From the NCBI GenBank assembly GCA_017463255.1, contig JAFTPP010000013.1:146882-210881 (forward strand): DNA of 64,000 nucleotides. The letters run 5' to 3'. The translations under genes and the position numbers were made by a program. Positions within the stretch are counted from its first letter, which is position 1; each line of letters opens with the position of its first letter. The notes under the pieces are model-generated. The model worked only from the letters and a program-made list of their open reading frames with translations. It was not told the origin of the DNA and ran no database searches. This DNA is from Lachnospiraceae bacterium (GTDB lineage Bacteria; Bacillota; Clostridia; Lachnospirales; Lachnospiraceae). This document shows, piece by piece, positions 33,336 to 42,750 of this stretch.

Positions 33336-34961
33336 ATGAAAAGGGCTATTAAAGAAAATTACCTGTTTTGCATATTGTTATTAATATGCGGTGTGTACTA
33401 TGGATACCGGATGTTTTATCTGGTGCCTACGTACGGTGAATTATATACATATCTTGAGTATACCAATGAGGGATTTAAGTACTCGGCAACCAACGGACCA
33501 TTGGTTTACAATCATGTATTGTTTACCATGTTGTCTTCCCTGTTAAATTTTGTGGGAGGCTATGTGGCACTTCGTGGTATTTCATGGCTTGCGGCAATGG
33601 GTACACTAATTCTTTTGTATACCTTCCTAAAAAAGGCATTCAGCCTTAGGATTGCAGTATTTGGTTGTACGGTTTACAGCATGTTTATTTTAATTGCTGA
33701 GTTAGCCGTTCAGGGTCAGGGATATTCCCTTGGAACCTTCTTTTTAATACTTGCTGTTTTTTCCGTTTTCAATGTTATACGTGGAGAAGTGGAGCCAAAT
33801 TATTATAAATGGTTTGGCATTGCATTGTGGCTTGGGATGTATACCTTGCCATCCAGCATTTACTGGGTAGTTCCGGTGTGTATCAGTGGTTATGTGGTAC
33901 TTCTTTGTAAAGCGAGAATCAAAGATTTCTTTAAACTGTTGGTTACTACAGTGGTGTCAGCGGCATTGGTGATTTTATCCTATGCTGTCATGTGGCTCAA
34001 TCTTGGAGCAATGCAGATTGCAGCAGACCCTACTTCCGGATATATGAAAAAAAATACATTCTACTTAATCTTAGAATTCCCGAGAACTTGTCTGACAAGG
34101 GGATTTAAAGAGATGGTGGAGACCACTGAAATTTATATCATTGAGGATTTAGAGTTATTTGTCAATGACTTCAAATATTTAGGACGTATCGTATTAAAAT
34201 ACTTTACCGGAATTGAAAGTATGGCAATCTGGTATGTATTTTTAGTGGGCGTTATCTTAGCCTTTGCAGTTTTTGTATTATCCATGGTATTTAAAGATAA
34301 AATACAAAAATATGAGAGGGATTCCTATTTATTTGCTACAGCTCTTTGCAGTATCGGTTTAGTGGCACTGTTTGCATTTTTATACTGGATGAAGGTTTAT
34401 CCCATTGCCCAGGAATTATCTTTCTTTGGAGTTATTCTGGTTATTATGGGATGCTCATTTGTGGCATTAGTAAGCGGATGGTTGCAAACAATACCGGGAT
34501 ACGCAAAAGTAAAGCCATTTATGATCATTTTGAATATTATTCTGATTCTGGTGACAGGATGGTTATTTACCACTGACAGATATCGACAGGAATATTCACA
34601 GACTGATTGCTATGCCAGGGATGCCATTAAAAACATAGAAATGGAGCAGTATAGTACTTATGCTTCTTGTGATGCATACGTAATAAGGCAGATACAGTTT
34701 GAATATGTTGTCGGAAAAGATATGAAATTAAAAGAAGATAAGGCGACACCGGATATTCTTATTTTAAGAAAAGATGTGGAATTTGGGTCCCCTATGTGTG
34801 TCTTAACTGAGGAAGAGGTTGCCTGCTTTAATTTAGAGCGTTGCAAGCTGATTTATGAGAATGAAATATATCTTGTATACGAAACGATGATGACAGAATT
34901 GGAAATTCCTGAGGAAGTTCCTAAGGCAGCAGGAATTCCTGAAGTAATGATGAAACATTAG
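33336..34961 (+). CDS. GT-C type membrane protein, paralogue of 22945 gene, catalytic Asp missing
   Basis: A 541-residue protein with about ten membrane helices and the same outline as the gene at 22945. The matching N-terminal loop reads PTYGELYTYL, with G34-E35 where the paralogue has D34-E35, so the residue expected to be the catalytic aspartate is absent. NHVLFTMLSSLL, VALRGISWL, GTLILLYTFLKKAF and LAVQGQGYS keep the family pattern. The C-terminal 100 residues form an extracytoplasmic domain similar to the paralogue (YASCDAYVIRQIQFEY versus YAASDVFINQQIQYHC). It may be inactive or regulatory, or use another acid. Terminator at 34973. Confidence 0.72.
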   Translation: MKRAIKENYLFCILLLICGVYYGYRMFYLVPTYGELYTYLEYTNEGFKYSATNGPLVYNHVLFTMLSSLLNFVGGYVALRGISWLAAMGTLILLYTFLKKAFSLRIAVFGCTVYSMFILIAELAVQGQGYSLGTFFLILAVFSVFNVIRGEVEPNYYKWFGIALWLGMYTLPSSIYWVVPVCISGYVVLLCKARIKDFFKLLVTTVVSAALVILSYAVMWLNLGAMQIAADPTSGYMKKNTFYLILEFPRTCLTRGFKEMVETTEIYIIEDLELFVNDFKYLGRIVLKYFTGIESMAIWYVFLVGVILAFAVFVLSMVFKDKIQKYERDSYLFATALCSIGLVALFAFLYWMKVYPIAQELSFFGVILVIMGCSFVALVSGWLQTIPGYAKVKPFMIILNIILILVTGWLFTTDRYRQEYSQTDCYARDAIKNIEMEQYSTYASCDAYVIRQIQFEYVVGKDMKLKEDKATPDILILRKDVEFGSPMCVLTEEEVACFNLERCKLIYENEIYLVYETMMTELEIPEEVPKAAGIPEVMMKH

Positions 34962-34972
34962 ACTTAATAGAA

Positions 34973-35012
34973 AGAGCTTTTGCGAATGAATCCGCAAAAG
35001 CTCTGTTTTTTT
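34973..35012 (+). terminator. Terminator between convergent genes
   Basis: AGAGCTTTTGCG (34973-34984) pairs with CGCAAAAGCTCT (34993-35004), 8-base loop, then G and T7. It ends the GT-C gene; on the minus strand it would end the DUF2971 gene with a weaker tail. Confidence 0.85.
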
Positions 35013-35016
35013 GTTT

Positions 35017-35838
35017 TTATGAAGTTGGTTTTCTAAGAGGACATGCGGACAATGCGATTTTGTCTTTTAACATGTACAGACCGCAGTCAGAAAGGTAGTC
35101 CTGCAAAATCGGAATGGATTGGGAGGAAGTAGGTCCTACAATAATCTCGCCAACCAAGTCAGATAAATGCAGATTCAGTTTACCGCACATTCTGTTTAAG
35201 TCTAATGGGTAGTATTTTTTAATTCTGTCCTGTGCCACATGGTATTTTGGTTCGATGGCAAATTCATTGGAAACAAAAGGAGACACAACCAGTCTGAATT
35301 CCCGTTCACTGGCAAAAGACGGATGTTTAAATGCTGCAGACTGTACCCACGCTTCATTCATTAAGTCTAAAAGCTCCGGAAGCTCCTTCTTAAAATCTCC
35401 GGTATTCTTAATCAATTGATAAAAAGCATCTACCAAGTGGTGTTCCTGCATATTTTCCTGATAAAATACTTCTTTTAAAAAGACGGCACCACCAATCATA
35501 TCTTTCATCAATTCTTCGTTAAAGGCAATGCAGACTCCCTGACCGGAATGTCCGTACCTGTCCCACTGGGCGGCGTCATCCCGATATTTGGAAAAGCAGG
35601 CTGCATAAGCAGAATAATGAAACTCTTTGGCAAGCTCGTTTTTGAAAAATGTGTTTGCCTCAAACATTTTGTCTCTTTCCCCATCTAAAGAAAGACGTTT
35701 GACTACGGCATCACAAATGCCGTTCATAAATAGACGCATCTCTGCTGCGTCATTCATATTTAAAATATTGTTAAGTCTTAACTCTGCGTGGCGGATGATT
35801 CCGTCAAAAGCAGCAAAGTCTGTATAATGATATAACAT
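35017..35838 (-). CDS. DUF2971 domain protein
   Basis: A 273-residue protein with the DUF2971 pattern: MLYHYTDFAAFDGIIRHAEL at the N-terminus, LNMNDAAEMR, YAACFSKYRDDAAQWDRYG, GVCIAFNEELM, and a C-terminal EIIVGPTSSQ. Members of this family are of unknown biochemical function and are sometimes found with phage-defence genes. No membrane segment. GAGGACAG precedes the ATG. The Nudix gene lies 44 bases upstream on the same strand. Confidence 0.75.
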   Translation of the reverse strand: MLYHYTDFAAFDGIIRHAELRLNNILNMNDAAEMRLFMNGICDAVVKRLSLDGERDKMFEANTFFKNELAKEFHYSAYAACFSKYRDDAAQWDRYGHSGQGVCIAFNEELMKDMIGGAVFLKEVFYQENMQEHHLVDAFYQLIKNTGDFKKELPELLDLMNEAWVQSAAFKHPSFASEREFRLVVSPFVSNEFAIEPKYHVAQDRIKKYYPLDLNRMCGKLNLHLSDLVGEIIVGPTSSQSIPILQDYLSDCGLYMLKDKIALSACPLRKPTS

Positions 35839-35882
35839 ATGTCTGTCCTCTCAGTCCTGTAAGTTGAATCCATTGAGCGCAT

Positions 35883-36527
35883 CTATATCCATAAATCAGA
35901 AATAAAGTACATAAGTGCAGCCCATGTATAAACGGAATAAAAGAGTCCGTCGTTATCTCTTCCGTTCTTTAAGATTTCGGCAGCTTCACCCTTGCTAAGA
36001 AGATAAAAGCCATTAAACTGTTCACTGCCTACTGCACCTTCCTGTGTAATGCCATCCGTGTTGTCTAAATGGATTACTGCGCAGGCAAGTGCATTGCTTT
36101 CGTCTGTCATGCCCGGTGAAGAAAAGAGAAGAGGATTGATTACATAAAGAGAATCATTAGGTCCCGGAACAATTCCCGTTTCTTCTTTTAATTCACGGAT
36201 TGCTGCTGACAAAATAGGATTTTCCGACTGTGCATCTTCGGCGTCCAATAATCCCGCAGGAGGACTTAATAGGAATTGTCCTGCAGGATAGCGGTATTCC
36301 TTGCTAAGTAAAAGCTTAGGTTCGTTGCCTGCTATTTTGACAATAACAACGCAAGTAACTGCATCAGGAAGCATTTTTTTAAATTCTTCATCGGATTTTG
36401 CTGCCACAAGGTTATCAATGGTTCTTCTGGTAGCGTCAAAATAGTGCTTTCCTTCTTCGTATTGCAAATCAAAAACTCTAATATATTTTGCATCAAATAA
36501 AGATTTGATATTTTCCTTTTTAATCAT
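35883..36527 (-). CDS. Nudix hydrolase (ADP-ribose pyrophosphatase-like)
   Basis: A 214-residue cytoplasmic hydrolase of the ADP-sugar pyrophosphatase type. The Nudix box is recognisable as AAIRELKEETGI preceded by PAGLLDAED, but a few residues (AQSENP) are inserted between the leading G-x5 part and the REL core, so the exact G-x5-E-x7-REUxEExGU spacing is not met. LLSKEYRYPAGQFLLSPPAG is typical of ADP-ribose enzymes. The ATG at 36527 follows AAAGGAAAC. The substrate cannot be set from sequence. Tail region NGFYLLSKGEAAEIL. Confidence 0.8.
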   Translation of the reverse strand: MIKKENIKSLFDAKYIRVFDLQYEEGKHYFDATRRTIDNLVAAKSDEEFKKMLPDAVTCVVIVKIAGNEPKLLLSKEYRYPAGQFLLSPPAGLLDAEDAQSENPILSAAIRELKEETGIVPGPNDSLYVINPLLFSSPGMTDESNALACAVIHLDNTDGITQEGAVGSEQFNGFYLLSKGEAAEILKNGRDNDGLFYSVYTWAALMYFISDLWI

Positions 36528-36607
36528 AGGATGTTTCCTTTCTAAGCCGCTGATTCTATTTCTATTTTATATAAAATGAGGAGAATGGTAAAGAGATAAT
36601 TCATAAA

Positions 36608-36639
36608 ACAGCACTACCATCCGGCAGTGCTGTTTTTTC
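36608..36639 (-). terminator. Terminator of the cotJ operon
   Basis: AACAGCACT (36608-36616) pairs with AGTGCTGTT (36627-36635) around a 10-base loop. On the minus strand the stem is followed by TTTTAT, and on plus by a T-run too. Confidence 0.75.
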
Positions 36640-36643
36640 ATTT

Positions 36644-37267
36644 CTAAAATTTATCCAATGGACTATTTTTAATCTTGTCAAATTCAGGATTGCAGCAATA
36701 GAAGTTCTTACAATCTAACGTTTCTTTTGTCATCTCCAAAGCTTCTCCAAAACGTTGAAAGTGAACGATTTCCCTCGCACGTAAGAATTTTAACGGTGCA
36801 ATAACATCAGGGTCATCGATGACACGCAGTAAGTTATCATACACGGTACGGGCTTTCTGTTCTGCTGCAAGGTTTTCAAACAAATCGGTAATGGCATCAC
36901 CCTTTGACTGAAATTCCAGCGAAGTAAACGGAATACCTGCGGCTGCCTGAGGCCAGATACCTTTGGTATGGTCGATATAGTAGGCATCAAAGCCTGCTTT
37001 TTTTACATCAGCCTCTGATAAATTTCTGGTAAGCTGATACACCATGGCACAGATAATTTCCATATGGTTTAATTCCTCGGCACCGATGTCGGTTAATAAA
37101 CCGCCAACTTTTTTAATAGGCATGGTATAACGTTGGGAGAGATATCGCATACTGGCTGATAATTCACCGTCAGGACCGCCATACTGACTCATAATAAGTC
37201 TTGCGATATCAGGATTGGTATTTTTGATTTTTACGGGGAATTGTAGTCTTTTTTCATAAGCGAACAT
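36644..37267 (-). CDS. cotJC: Spore coat protein CotJC (manganese catalase-like)
   Basis: A 207-residue ferritin-like protein of the manganese catalase family found in spore coats. Metal-ligand helices include LLTDIGAEELNHMEIICAMV (E..H pattern) and LAAEQKARTVYDNLLRV, with a third REIVHFQRFGEAL. MFAYEKRLQFPVKI is the classic CotJC start. The ATG at 37267 shares its A with the stop of the cotJA-JB gene (TAATG), so translation is coupled. A cysteine-containing C-terminal NFYCCNPEFD is a family feature. Confidence 0.93.
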   Translation of the reverse strand: MFAYEKRLQFPVKIKNTNPDIARLIMSQYGGPDGELSASMRYLSQRYTMPIKKVGGLLTDIGAEELNHMEIICAMVYQLTRNLSEADVKKAGFDAYYIDHTKGIWPQAAAGIPFTSLEFQSKGDAITDLFENLAAEQKARTVYDNLLRVIDDPDVIAPLKFLRAREIVHFQRFGEALEMTKETLDCKNFYCCNPEFDKIKNSPLDKF

Positions 37268-37710
37268 TAAATACACGCTCCTTCCCAAGGCATGGGTCCT
37301 TCTGACCAGCCATATTGATTTTTGTCATACTCACCGGTAATCATGGAAATCTGTGTTAACGGGTAGAATTTACCGGCAAATTCAGATAAAAGATTCAGAC
37401 GCTTTTCAAGTAACTCGTAATAAAGTGCCAACCCCTTTGGACAGTCAGGGTGTGTATCCAGATAGAGGGTAAGATCGTTAAGAGCAAAGCTTATTGAACC
37501 AAGAGTACTCATCATTTCTTCTCGGTTTTTTTGCGCCATATCGGACATACTACTACTGGTTTTACAGTTGCTTTTTCCGATTGGTGCTTTTTGAAATGTC
37601 AGATTAAGACATGGAAATATGGTTCCTTCCATTAATGCCGTAAGCGGGTCATAAGGCTCGCACCATTCCTGTTTTGGGACACTTGCCATTGCAAGATGCT
37701 GTGAATTCAT
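37267..37710 (-). CDS. cotJA-cotJB: Fused spore coat proteins CotJA-CotJB
   Basis: A 147-residue protein that joins two normally separate gene products. Residues about 5-45 match CotJA (LAMASVPKQEWCEPYDPLTA, then GTIFPCLNLTF). After a Ser/Lys linker (about 46-65), residues 66-147 match CotJB (STLGSISFALNDLTLYLDTH, PDCPKGLALYYELLEKR, then TGEYDKNQYGWSEGPMPWEG). The frame is continuous with no stop or second ribosome site between them. The ATG at 37710 follows GGAGGTA. Its partner cotJC overlaps by one base. Confidence 0.85.
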   Translation of the reverse strand: MNSQHLAMASVPKQEWCEPYDPLTALMEGTIFPCLNLTFQKAPIGKSNCKTSSSMSDMAQKNREEMMSTLGSISFALNDLTLYLDTHPDCPKGLALYYELLEKRLNLLSEFAGKFYPLTQISMITGEYDKNQYGWSEGPMPWEGACI

Positions 37711-37834
37711 AAAGTACCTCCTTAATAAATCCAAATTTATAGTGACAGTTTTATTTTTTGCAAAAGAAAAATAAATAAAAGGGTAGATGTTGGGAAAGCA
37801 TTATTATTAAAATGAAAAACGGAGCAGTATAAGC

Positions 37835-38989
37835 ATGGTAATCATAAACGGCAAGATTTTTACAATGGAAGATAAAACCATCGAATGCGGTTACATCCGC
37901 ACAAAAGGGAAATTCATTGAAGAAGTGGGAGATATGTCTACTTATAAAAAAATAAAAGACGAACAAGTTATAGATGTGAATGGAGCCTGGGTTTTGCCCG
38001 GGCTCATTGAGTCTCATGCACACATAGGGATTACGGAAGAAAAATGGGGAACCATAGCAGATGATTGCAATGAGGGGACAAATCCGGTAACAGCATCCCT
38101 TCGGGCAATGGATGCCATAAATCCTATGGACCCTGCTTTTCATGACGCCATTAAAGCAGGAATTACCTCTGTTATGGCAGGCCCCGGAAGTGCTAATGTA
38201 GTGGGCGGTCAGTTTGTATTTATGAAAACACAGGGGCGTTGCATAGACAACATGATTATCAAACAGCCGGCCGCCATGAAGATTGCATTTGGCGAGAATC
38301 CCAAGACCACCTATGGAGATAATAATCAGTATCCTTCCACCAGAATGGCAGTGGCAGCTTCCCTTCGAAGTACCTTATTTCAGGCAACTCAGTATAAAAA
38401 AGACAAAGAGAGCGGTAACCTTGCCAAGGAAGATTTTGAGATGGAACCGTGGCTTCCTGTTTTAAGAAAAGAAATTCCAATGAAAGCACATGCCCACAGA
38501 GCGGATGATATTCTGACAGCAATCCGTATTGCCGGGGAATTTGATGTAGATATTACCATCGATCACGGAACGGAAGGACATTTAATTGTAGATGAGATAG
38601 CAGAATCCGGCTTCCCTGTAATTTCGGGTACAGCTCTTACTGCCAGAAACAAAATAGAAGTGCAAAATATGAATTTTAAAACCGCAAGTATTCTTCACAA
38701 AGCGGGTATTCTATTTTCAGTCACAACAGACCATCCCGTTGCGCTAATTCAATACCTTCCCATTTGCGCGGGACTTGCTGTGAAAAATGGGTTGCCTATG
38801 GAAGAAGGCTTAAAATCCATCACCATCAATCCGGCACGAATCTGTCGGGTTGACGATATGGTTGGAAGTCTTAAGAAGGGAAAGCATGCGGATATTGCTA
38901 TTTTTACAGGAAATCCAATGGAAGTTTTCACGAAGACTTTATACACCATTATCGATGGTGAAGTGGTGTATGAATATTCAGAGGAGTAA
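37835..38989 (+). CDS. Amidohydrolase (imidazolonepropionase-like)
   Basis: A 384-residue metal-dependent hydrolase of the amidohydrolase superfamily. The N-terminal beta domain leads to WVLPGLIESHAHIGI, whose H-x-H binds metal. Further ligands are KAHAHRADDI, TIDHGTEGHLI and the Asp in SVTTDHPVAL. NPARICRVDDMVGSLKKGKH and ADIAIFTGNPM are the usual C-terminal strands. No signal peptide; cytoplasmic. The substrate is not given by the sequence. CGGAGC precedes the ATG at 37835. It is followed 119 bases on by the XRE-TPR regulator. Confidence 0.87.
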   Translation: MVIINGKIFTMEDKTIECGYIRTKGKFIEEVGDMSTYKKIKDEQVIDVNGAWVLPGLIESHAHIGITEEKWGTIADDCNEGTNPVTASLRAMDAINPMDPAFHDAIKAGITSVMAGPGSANVVGGQFVFMKTQGRCIDNMIIKQPAAMKIAFGENPKTTYGDNNQYPSTRMAVAASLRSTLFQATQYKKDKESGNLAKEDFEMEPWLPVLRKEIPMKAHAHRADDILTAIRIAGEFDVDITIDHGTEGHLIVDEIAESGFPVISGTALTARNKIEVQNMNFKTASILHKAGILFSVTTDHPVALIQYLPICAGLAVKNGLPMEEGLKSITINPARICRVDDMVGSLKKGKHADIAIFTGNPMEVFTKTLYTIIDGEVVYEYSEE

Positions 38990-39108
38990 ACCCACACCAA
39001 CGGTATAAAAATAGGTTTACAATCAGTATTAGTGGTGTGTTCAAAAAACAAATGCGTAGTGTTATACTATGTCTATCAACACAGATACGAAATGGGGAGG
39101 AAATCGGT

Positions 39109-40221
39109 ATGAAGGTAAAAATCTCTGAGAATATACGAAAGTTTAGAAAGGAACACGCTTTAACCCAGGAGCAGCTTGCGGAAGCTTTGGGAGTAACGGT
39201 TGGCGCAGTTTATAAGTGGGAAGCAGGATTATCCATGCCGGAAATTAAGCTGCTTATGGAGCTGGCGGATCTGTTTGAGGTTTCAGTGGATGTGCTGTTA
39301 GGATATGAACAGCAAAGTAAAACCCTTGATGCACTAGCTTCAAGAATTGAAGCCCTTCGTGATGCAAGAGAGTTTGAAGAAGCAGTGAGTGAAGTTCAAG
39401 AAGCGTTAAAGAAATATCCTAATAATTTTAAGGTAGTATATCAAAGTGCTATTTTGTATCAGGTGAAGTATTTGGATAACAGGGAAGAAAGAGACAGGGA
39501 TAAGTCCACGGAATTATTTCATCGGGCAATTTCTCTTTTGTATCAGAATACAGATTCTAATATCAGCGAAGTGACTATTTTAAACAGCGTTGCTGACAAC
39601 TACCTGATGGCAGGAGAAATAGAGCAGGCTTTGGAAATCTTAAAAAAGAATAATGTCTGTGGTGTGAATAATGCAAGAATCGGGTTAACGTATGCCAACG
39701 GACTTGAGATGCCAAAGGAAGCAAAGACTTATCTTATCGCAGCCTTTGAAGCCAGCCTAAAAAATATTTTGAATGCTACCATAGGTCTTTCAGGGGCATA
39801 TCACAGGTTAAATCAAAATGATAGGGCAATGAAGGCACTGGTATGGCTTAATGATTTTATTGATTGTATCAAGACGGAAAAAGAAAATATTACTTATGCA
39901 GATAGACTAAAAGCAGTCATTATGATTCAATGCGCATACTTGGAAGCCTGTGAGCACAATTATCAAAATGCCGCAGAATATACGAAACATGCTTATACGA
40001 TTGCAAAGAAGTTTGATGCTTCACCGGTTTACAACTTACATGGAATCATTTTCTGTGAGGAGGAAGATGAGACGGGAGTTGCTTTTGATGATTTGGGAAA
40101 AACTGCCATGGAGGCAGTGGAACGGGTTGCTTATGCCGAGGATTCGGAAGCATATCTATACATAAGAAAGATTTTAGGGGAATTAAAAAATGAAAAAGAT
40201 GTATGTGAAACAGTTTTATAA
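39109..40221 (+). CDS. XRE-type regulator with TPR-like helical repeats
   Basis: A 370-residue regulator. Residues about 5-65 are an XRE helix-turn-helix (IRKFRKEHALTQEQLAEALG, then VTVGAVYKWEAGLSMPEI). The remaining 300 residues are paired helices of TPR character, as in peptide-responsive regulators. The ligand is unknown. The ATG at 39109 follows GGGGAGGAAA; the frame extends upstream without ribosome site. It overlaps the ABC transporter gene by 32 bases, so the pair should be made together and the regulator may control the transporter or sense what it carries. Confidence 0.82.
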   Translation: MKVKISENIRKFRKEHALTQEQLAEALGVTVGAVYKWEAGLSMPEIKLLMELADLFEVSVDVLLGYEQQSKTLDALASRIEALRDAREFEEAVSEVQEALKKYPNNFKVVYQSAILYQVKYLDNREERDRDKSTELFHRAISLLYQNTDSNISEVTILNSVADNYLMAGEIEQALEILKKNNVCGVNNARIGLTYANGLEMPKEAKTYLIAAFEASLKNILNATIGLSGAYHRLNQNDRAMKALVWLNDFIDCIKTEKENITYADRLKAVIMIQCAYLEACEHNYQNAAEYTKHAYTIAKKFDASPVYNLHGIIFCEEEDETGVAFDDLGKTAMEAVERVAYAEDSEAYLYIRKILGELKNEKDVCETVL

Positions 40222-41890
40222 AGGAAATAAATGTGCATTTATTGTATCGGTATTTACAGCATTATTAAGCGGACTTCTGGCATTGATGGTTTCCTTTTTA
40301 ATGCAACAGTTAATTGATACTATTTCCGGAGTACCCGGCGCATTGCCATTAAAAATATTGGTGCTTATTACAGGGGGATTGATGCTTGGGGTTGTTTTGC
40401 TTGAAATGATGGACTATCTTTCAAGACCGCGTTTTATGAAAAAAGCAATGGAACAATACAAAGAGTACGTTTTTGACAGGCTGATTAGAAAAAACATCCA
40501 TTCCTTTCATAGTGAAACAACAGCCACCTACATATCAGCATTGTCCAATGATGCAAACAGCATTGAAGTAAACTATTTGGAAAAGCAATTTGCGCTCATT
40601 ACCCATCTCGTTACTTTTTTCGGCGCTTTTGCCATGATGGTGGTATATAGCCCTCTTTTAACTCTTATCGCAGTGCTGCTTACCATTTTGCCGGTGATTG
40701 CCACTGTGTTTGTGGGAAACCGCATGGAAAAAGCGGAACTTGATGTATCGGATAAAAATGAAAAGTTCGTAGATACCCTAAAAGAAAGTATTCATGGGTT
40801 TTCGGTAATCAAGAGCTTTCGGGCAGAATCTACGATTCATCGTTTGTTTTCAAAGAAAAACCGCGACATAGAAAGTGCAAAATGTAAGAAACGTAAAGTC
40901 ACCATTACCATAGAACTTTTGTCCACCATTGCAAGTGTTACCGCACAGCTTGGTGTGTTTATAGCAGGAGCTTACCTTGCCATATCGGGGAAAGGTGTAA
41001 CAGCCGGTGTGGTCATTGTATTTGTGAATCTGATGAACTTTGTGCTGGGACCTATTTCTGCACTTCCTGAGATTATGGCAAGCAGAAAGGCGTCCTTAGC
41101 ATTGATACAGAAACTGGCAGATGCCTTGGAAAAAAACGTAAGGCAGGAAGGAAAGAGCATTCCGGGACAGTTAGAAAAAGGAATCACAATGCAGCATGTA
41201 TCTTTTGCCTATCAAGAAGGAGAAAATGTGTTGAAGGACATTAACCTAACCTTTGAAGCCGGAAAAAGCTATGCATTGGTAGGAGCTTCCGGAAGCGGTA
41301 AATCTACCATGCTGAATCTTTTGTTGGCAGCCCATGAAAATTATGAGGGAAAGATTCAATATGATGAGCACGAGATTAACAGTATTACCGGGGAATCATT
41401 ATATGACATGGTATCCGTTATACAGCAGAATGTCATTATATTTAATGCTTCATTAAGGGATAACGTCACAATGTTTGGTGATGCGTCAAAGGAAGAAGTA
41501 GACAGGGTAATCAAGATGGCAGGTCTAGAAGATTTTGTAAAAGATCATGGCAAAGATTACCTGTGCGGAGAGAACGGCAGTGCCTTATCCGGCGGGGAAA
41601 AACAGAGAATCTCCATTGCAAGAAGTCTTTTGCGGAAGTCCTCGGTTTTATTAGTGGATGAAGCGACGGCAGCCTTGGATGCTAAGACTGCTTTTCAGGT
41701 TTCCAATGCTATTCTTAACATAGATGATTTAACCAGAATTGTGGTAACACATTCCTTAGAAGAGACTTTGTTAAAACGCTATGACTGCATTGTAGTGTTA
41801 AAGTCAGGGCAAATCGTTGAAACCGGTAAGTTTGATGAACTTATGGAACAAAAAGAATATTTCTACTCTTTATATACTGTGTCACAGTAG
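40190..41890 (+). CDS. ABC transporter, fused membrane and ATPase domains (exporter type)
   Basis: A 566-residue ABC exporter half. Six transmembrane helices in residues about 15-300 (e.g. CAFIVSVFTALLSGLLALMV). The ATPase follows: Walker A VGASGSGKSTMLNL, Q-loop SVIQQNVIIFNAS, signature LSGGEKQRISIARSLL, Walker B VLLVDEATAALD, switch His in IVVTHSLEE. It would work as a homodimer, or with an unlinked partner. The substrate is not predictable. It overlaps the XRE-TPR gene, and the convergent AraC gene starts its stop 1 base later. Confidence 0.88.
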   Translation: MKKMYVKQFYKGNKCAFIVSVFTALLSGLLALMVSFLMQQLIDTISGVPGALPLKILVLITGGLMLGVVLLEMMDYLSRPRFMKKAMEQYKEYVFDRLIRKNIHSFHSETTATYISALSNDANSIEVNYLEKQFALITHLVTFFGAFAMMVVYSPLLTLIAVLLTILPVIATVFVGNRMEKAELDVSDKNEKFVDTLKESIHGFSVIKSFRAESTIHRLFSKKNRDIESAKCKKRKVTITIELLSTIASVTAQLGVFIAGAYLAISGKGVTAGVVIVFVNLMNFVLGPISALPEIMASRKASLALIQKLADALEKNVRQEGKSIPGQLEKGITMQHVSFAYQEGENVLKDINLTFEAGKSYALVGASGSGKSTMLNLLLAAHENYEGKIQYDEHEINSITGESLYDMVSVIQQNVIIFNASLRDNVTMFGDASKEEVDRVIKMAGLEDFVKDHGKDYLCGENGSALSGGEKQRISIARSLLRKSSVLLVDEATAALDAKTAFQVSNAILNIDDLTRIVVTHSLEETLLKRYDCIVVLKSGQIVETGKFDELMEQKEYFYSLYTVSQ

Positions 41891-41891
41891 T

Positions 41892-42704
41892 TTAGAATGT
41901 ACTTTCTTTCGGTGAACATCCAAAATGCTTCTTGTATGCCCGATAAAATGCAGAATAATCCTTAAATCCGCAGTCTTCACAAGCACTTTGTGCCGGGTGA
42001 CCGTTGCGGATTTTTTCTTTGGCAGCAGTAAGGCGCTTTTTCAATACGTATTCCCATGGTGTGGCACCGGTGGCCTGCTTAAATACTCTGCTAAATTGGG
42101 ACGGACTCAGATAAAAATGCTTTGCGAGGGTAGGTATGGACAGTTCCTCAAACAGATGATTGTTCACATACAAAACCATGCGCTTGGCAAGGGTTTGTGG
42201 TTGTTGGGTAATATTTTCTTTTTGCAGGAAAGCCCGGTTTATCATATCAATCAGTGTTAATAAGTGAGTATTGATAGTAAGTCTTTTGTCGTAGTCTTCT
42301 TTGGCACTGCATATTTCAGAAAAGAGTTTATTTACCAATGCCATATCAAGCTCCAATGCAGTAAAAAGATTATCTTTTCCAAGGGGGCGTTCTTTAAAGG
42401 CTTTCATAAGTCTGCCCTCAGGATCGATATTTTCTGCAAAGGTTATGGGAAAATTAATGGCATAGCGTTCATATCTTCCGGTTCCCACAATTTGGGGTTT
42501 ATGGGATTCTGCAGGGCGCATGATCATTAAGCTGTTATTACCTAATGGATATCTGGAACCTTCTACCAGATATTCTACGTCTCCGGAGAGAAAAAAATAG
42601 ATTTCACATTGTTCATGAATGTGCATGGTAAAATACTTGTCATCCGGGGACTCATCAATTGCATGTCTGATATAAATGTCACCAAAGCTATACTCGTTTA
42701 GCAT
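41892..42704 (-). CDS. AraC-family regulator with cupin domain
   Basis: A 270-residue regulator. A cupin sensor (FTMHIHEQCEIYFFLSGDVE) is followed by two helix-turn-helices: ELSIPTLAKHFYLSPSQFSR, and the AraC signature in SACEDCGFKDYSAFYRAYKK. The ATG at 42704 follows AAGGAGGGA. It is divergent from the isomerase-oxidoreductase-permease operon, with an inverted repeat between them, so it probably activates that operon in response to a sugar-like molecule. Confidence 0.9.
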   Translation of the reverse strand: MLNEYSFGDIYIRHAIDESPDDKYFTMHIHEQCEIYFFLSGDVEYLVEGSRYPLGNNSLMIMRPAESHKPQIVGTGRYERYAINFPITFAENIDPEGRLMKAFKERPLGKDNLFTALELDMALVNKLFSEICSAKEDYDKRLTINTHLLTLIDMINRAFLQKENITQQPQTLAKRMVLYVNNHLFEELSIPTLAKHFYLSPSQFSRVFKQATGATPWEYVLKKRLTAAKEKIRNGHPAQSACEDCGFKDYSAFYRAYKKHFGCSPKESTF

Positions 42705-42750
42705 ATTTTCCCTCCTTGTCTATTTCCTTTATAAAGTATCACTATATGCG

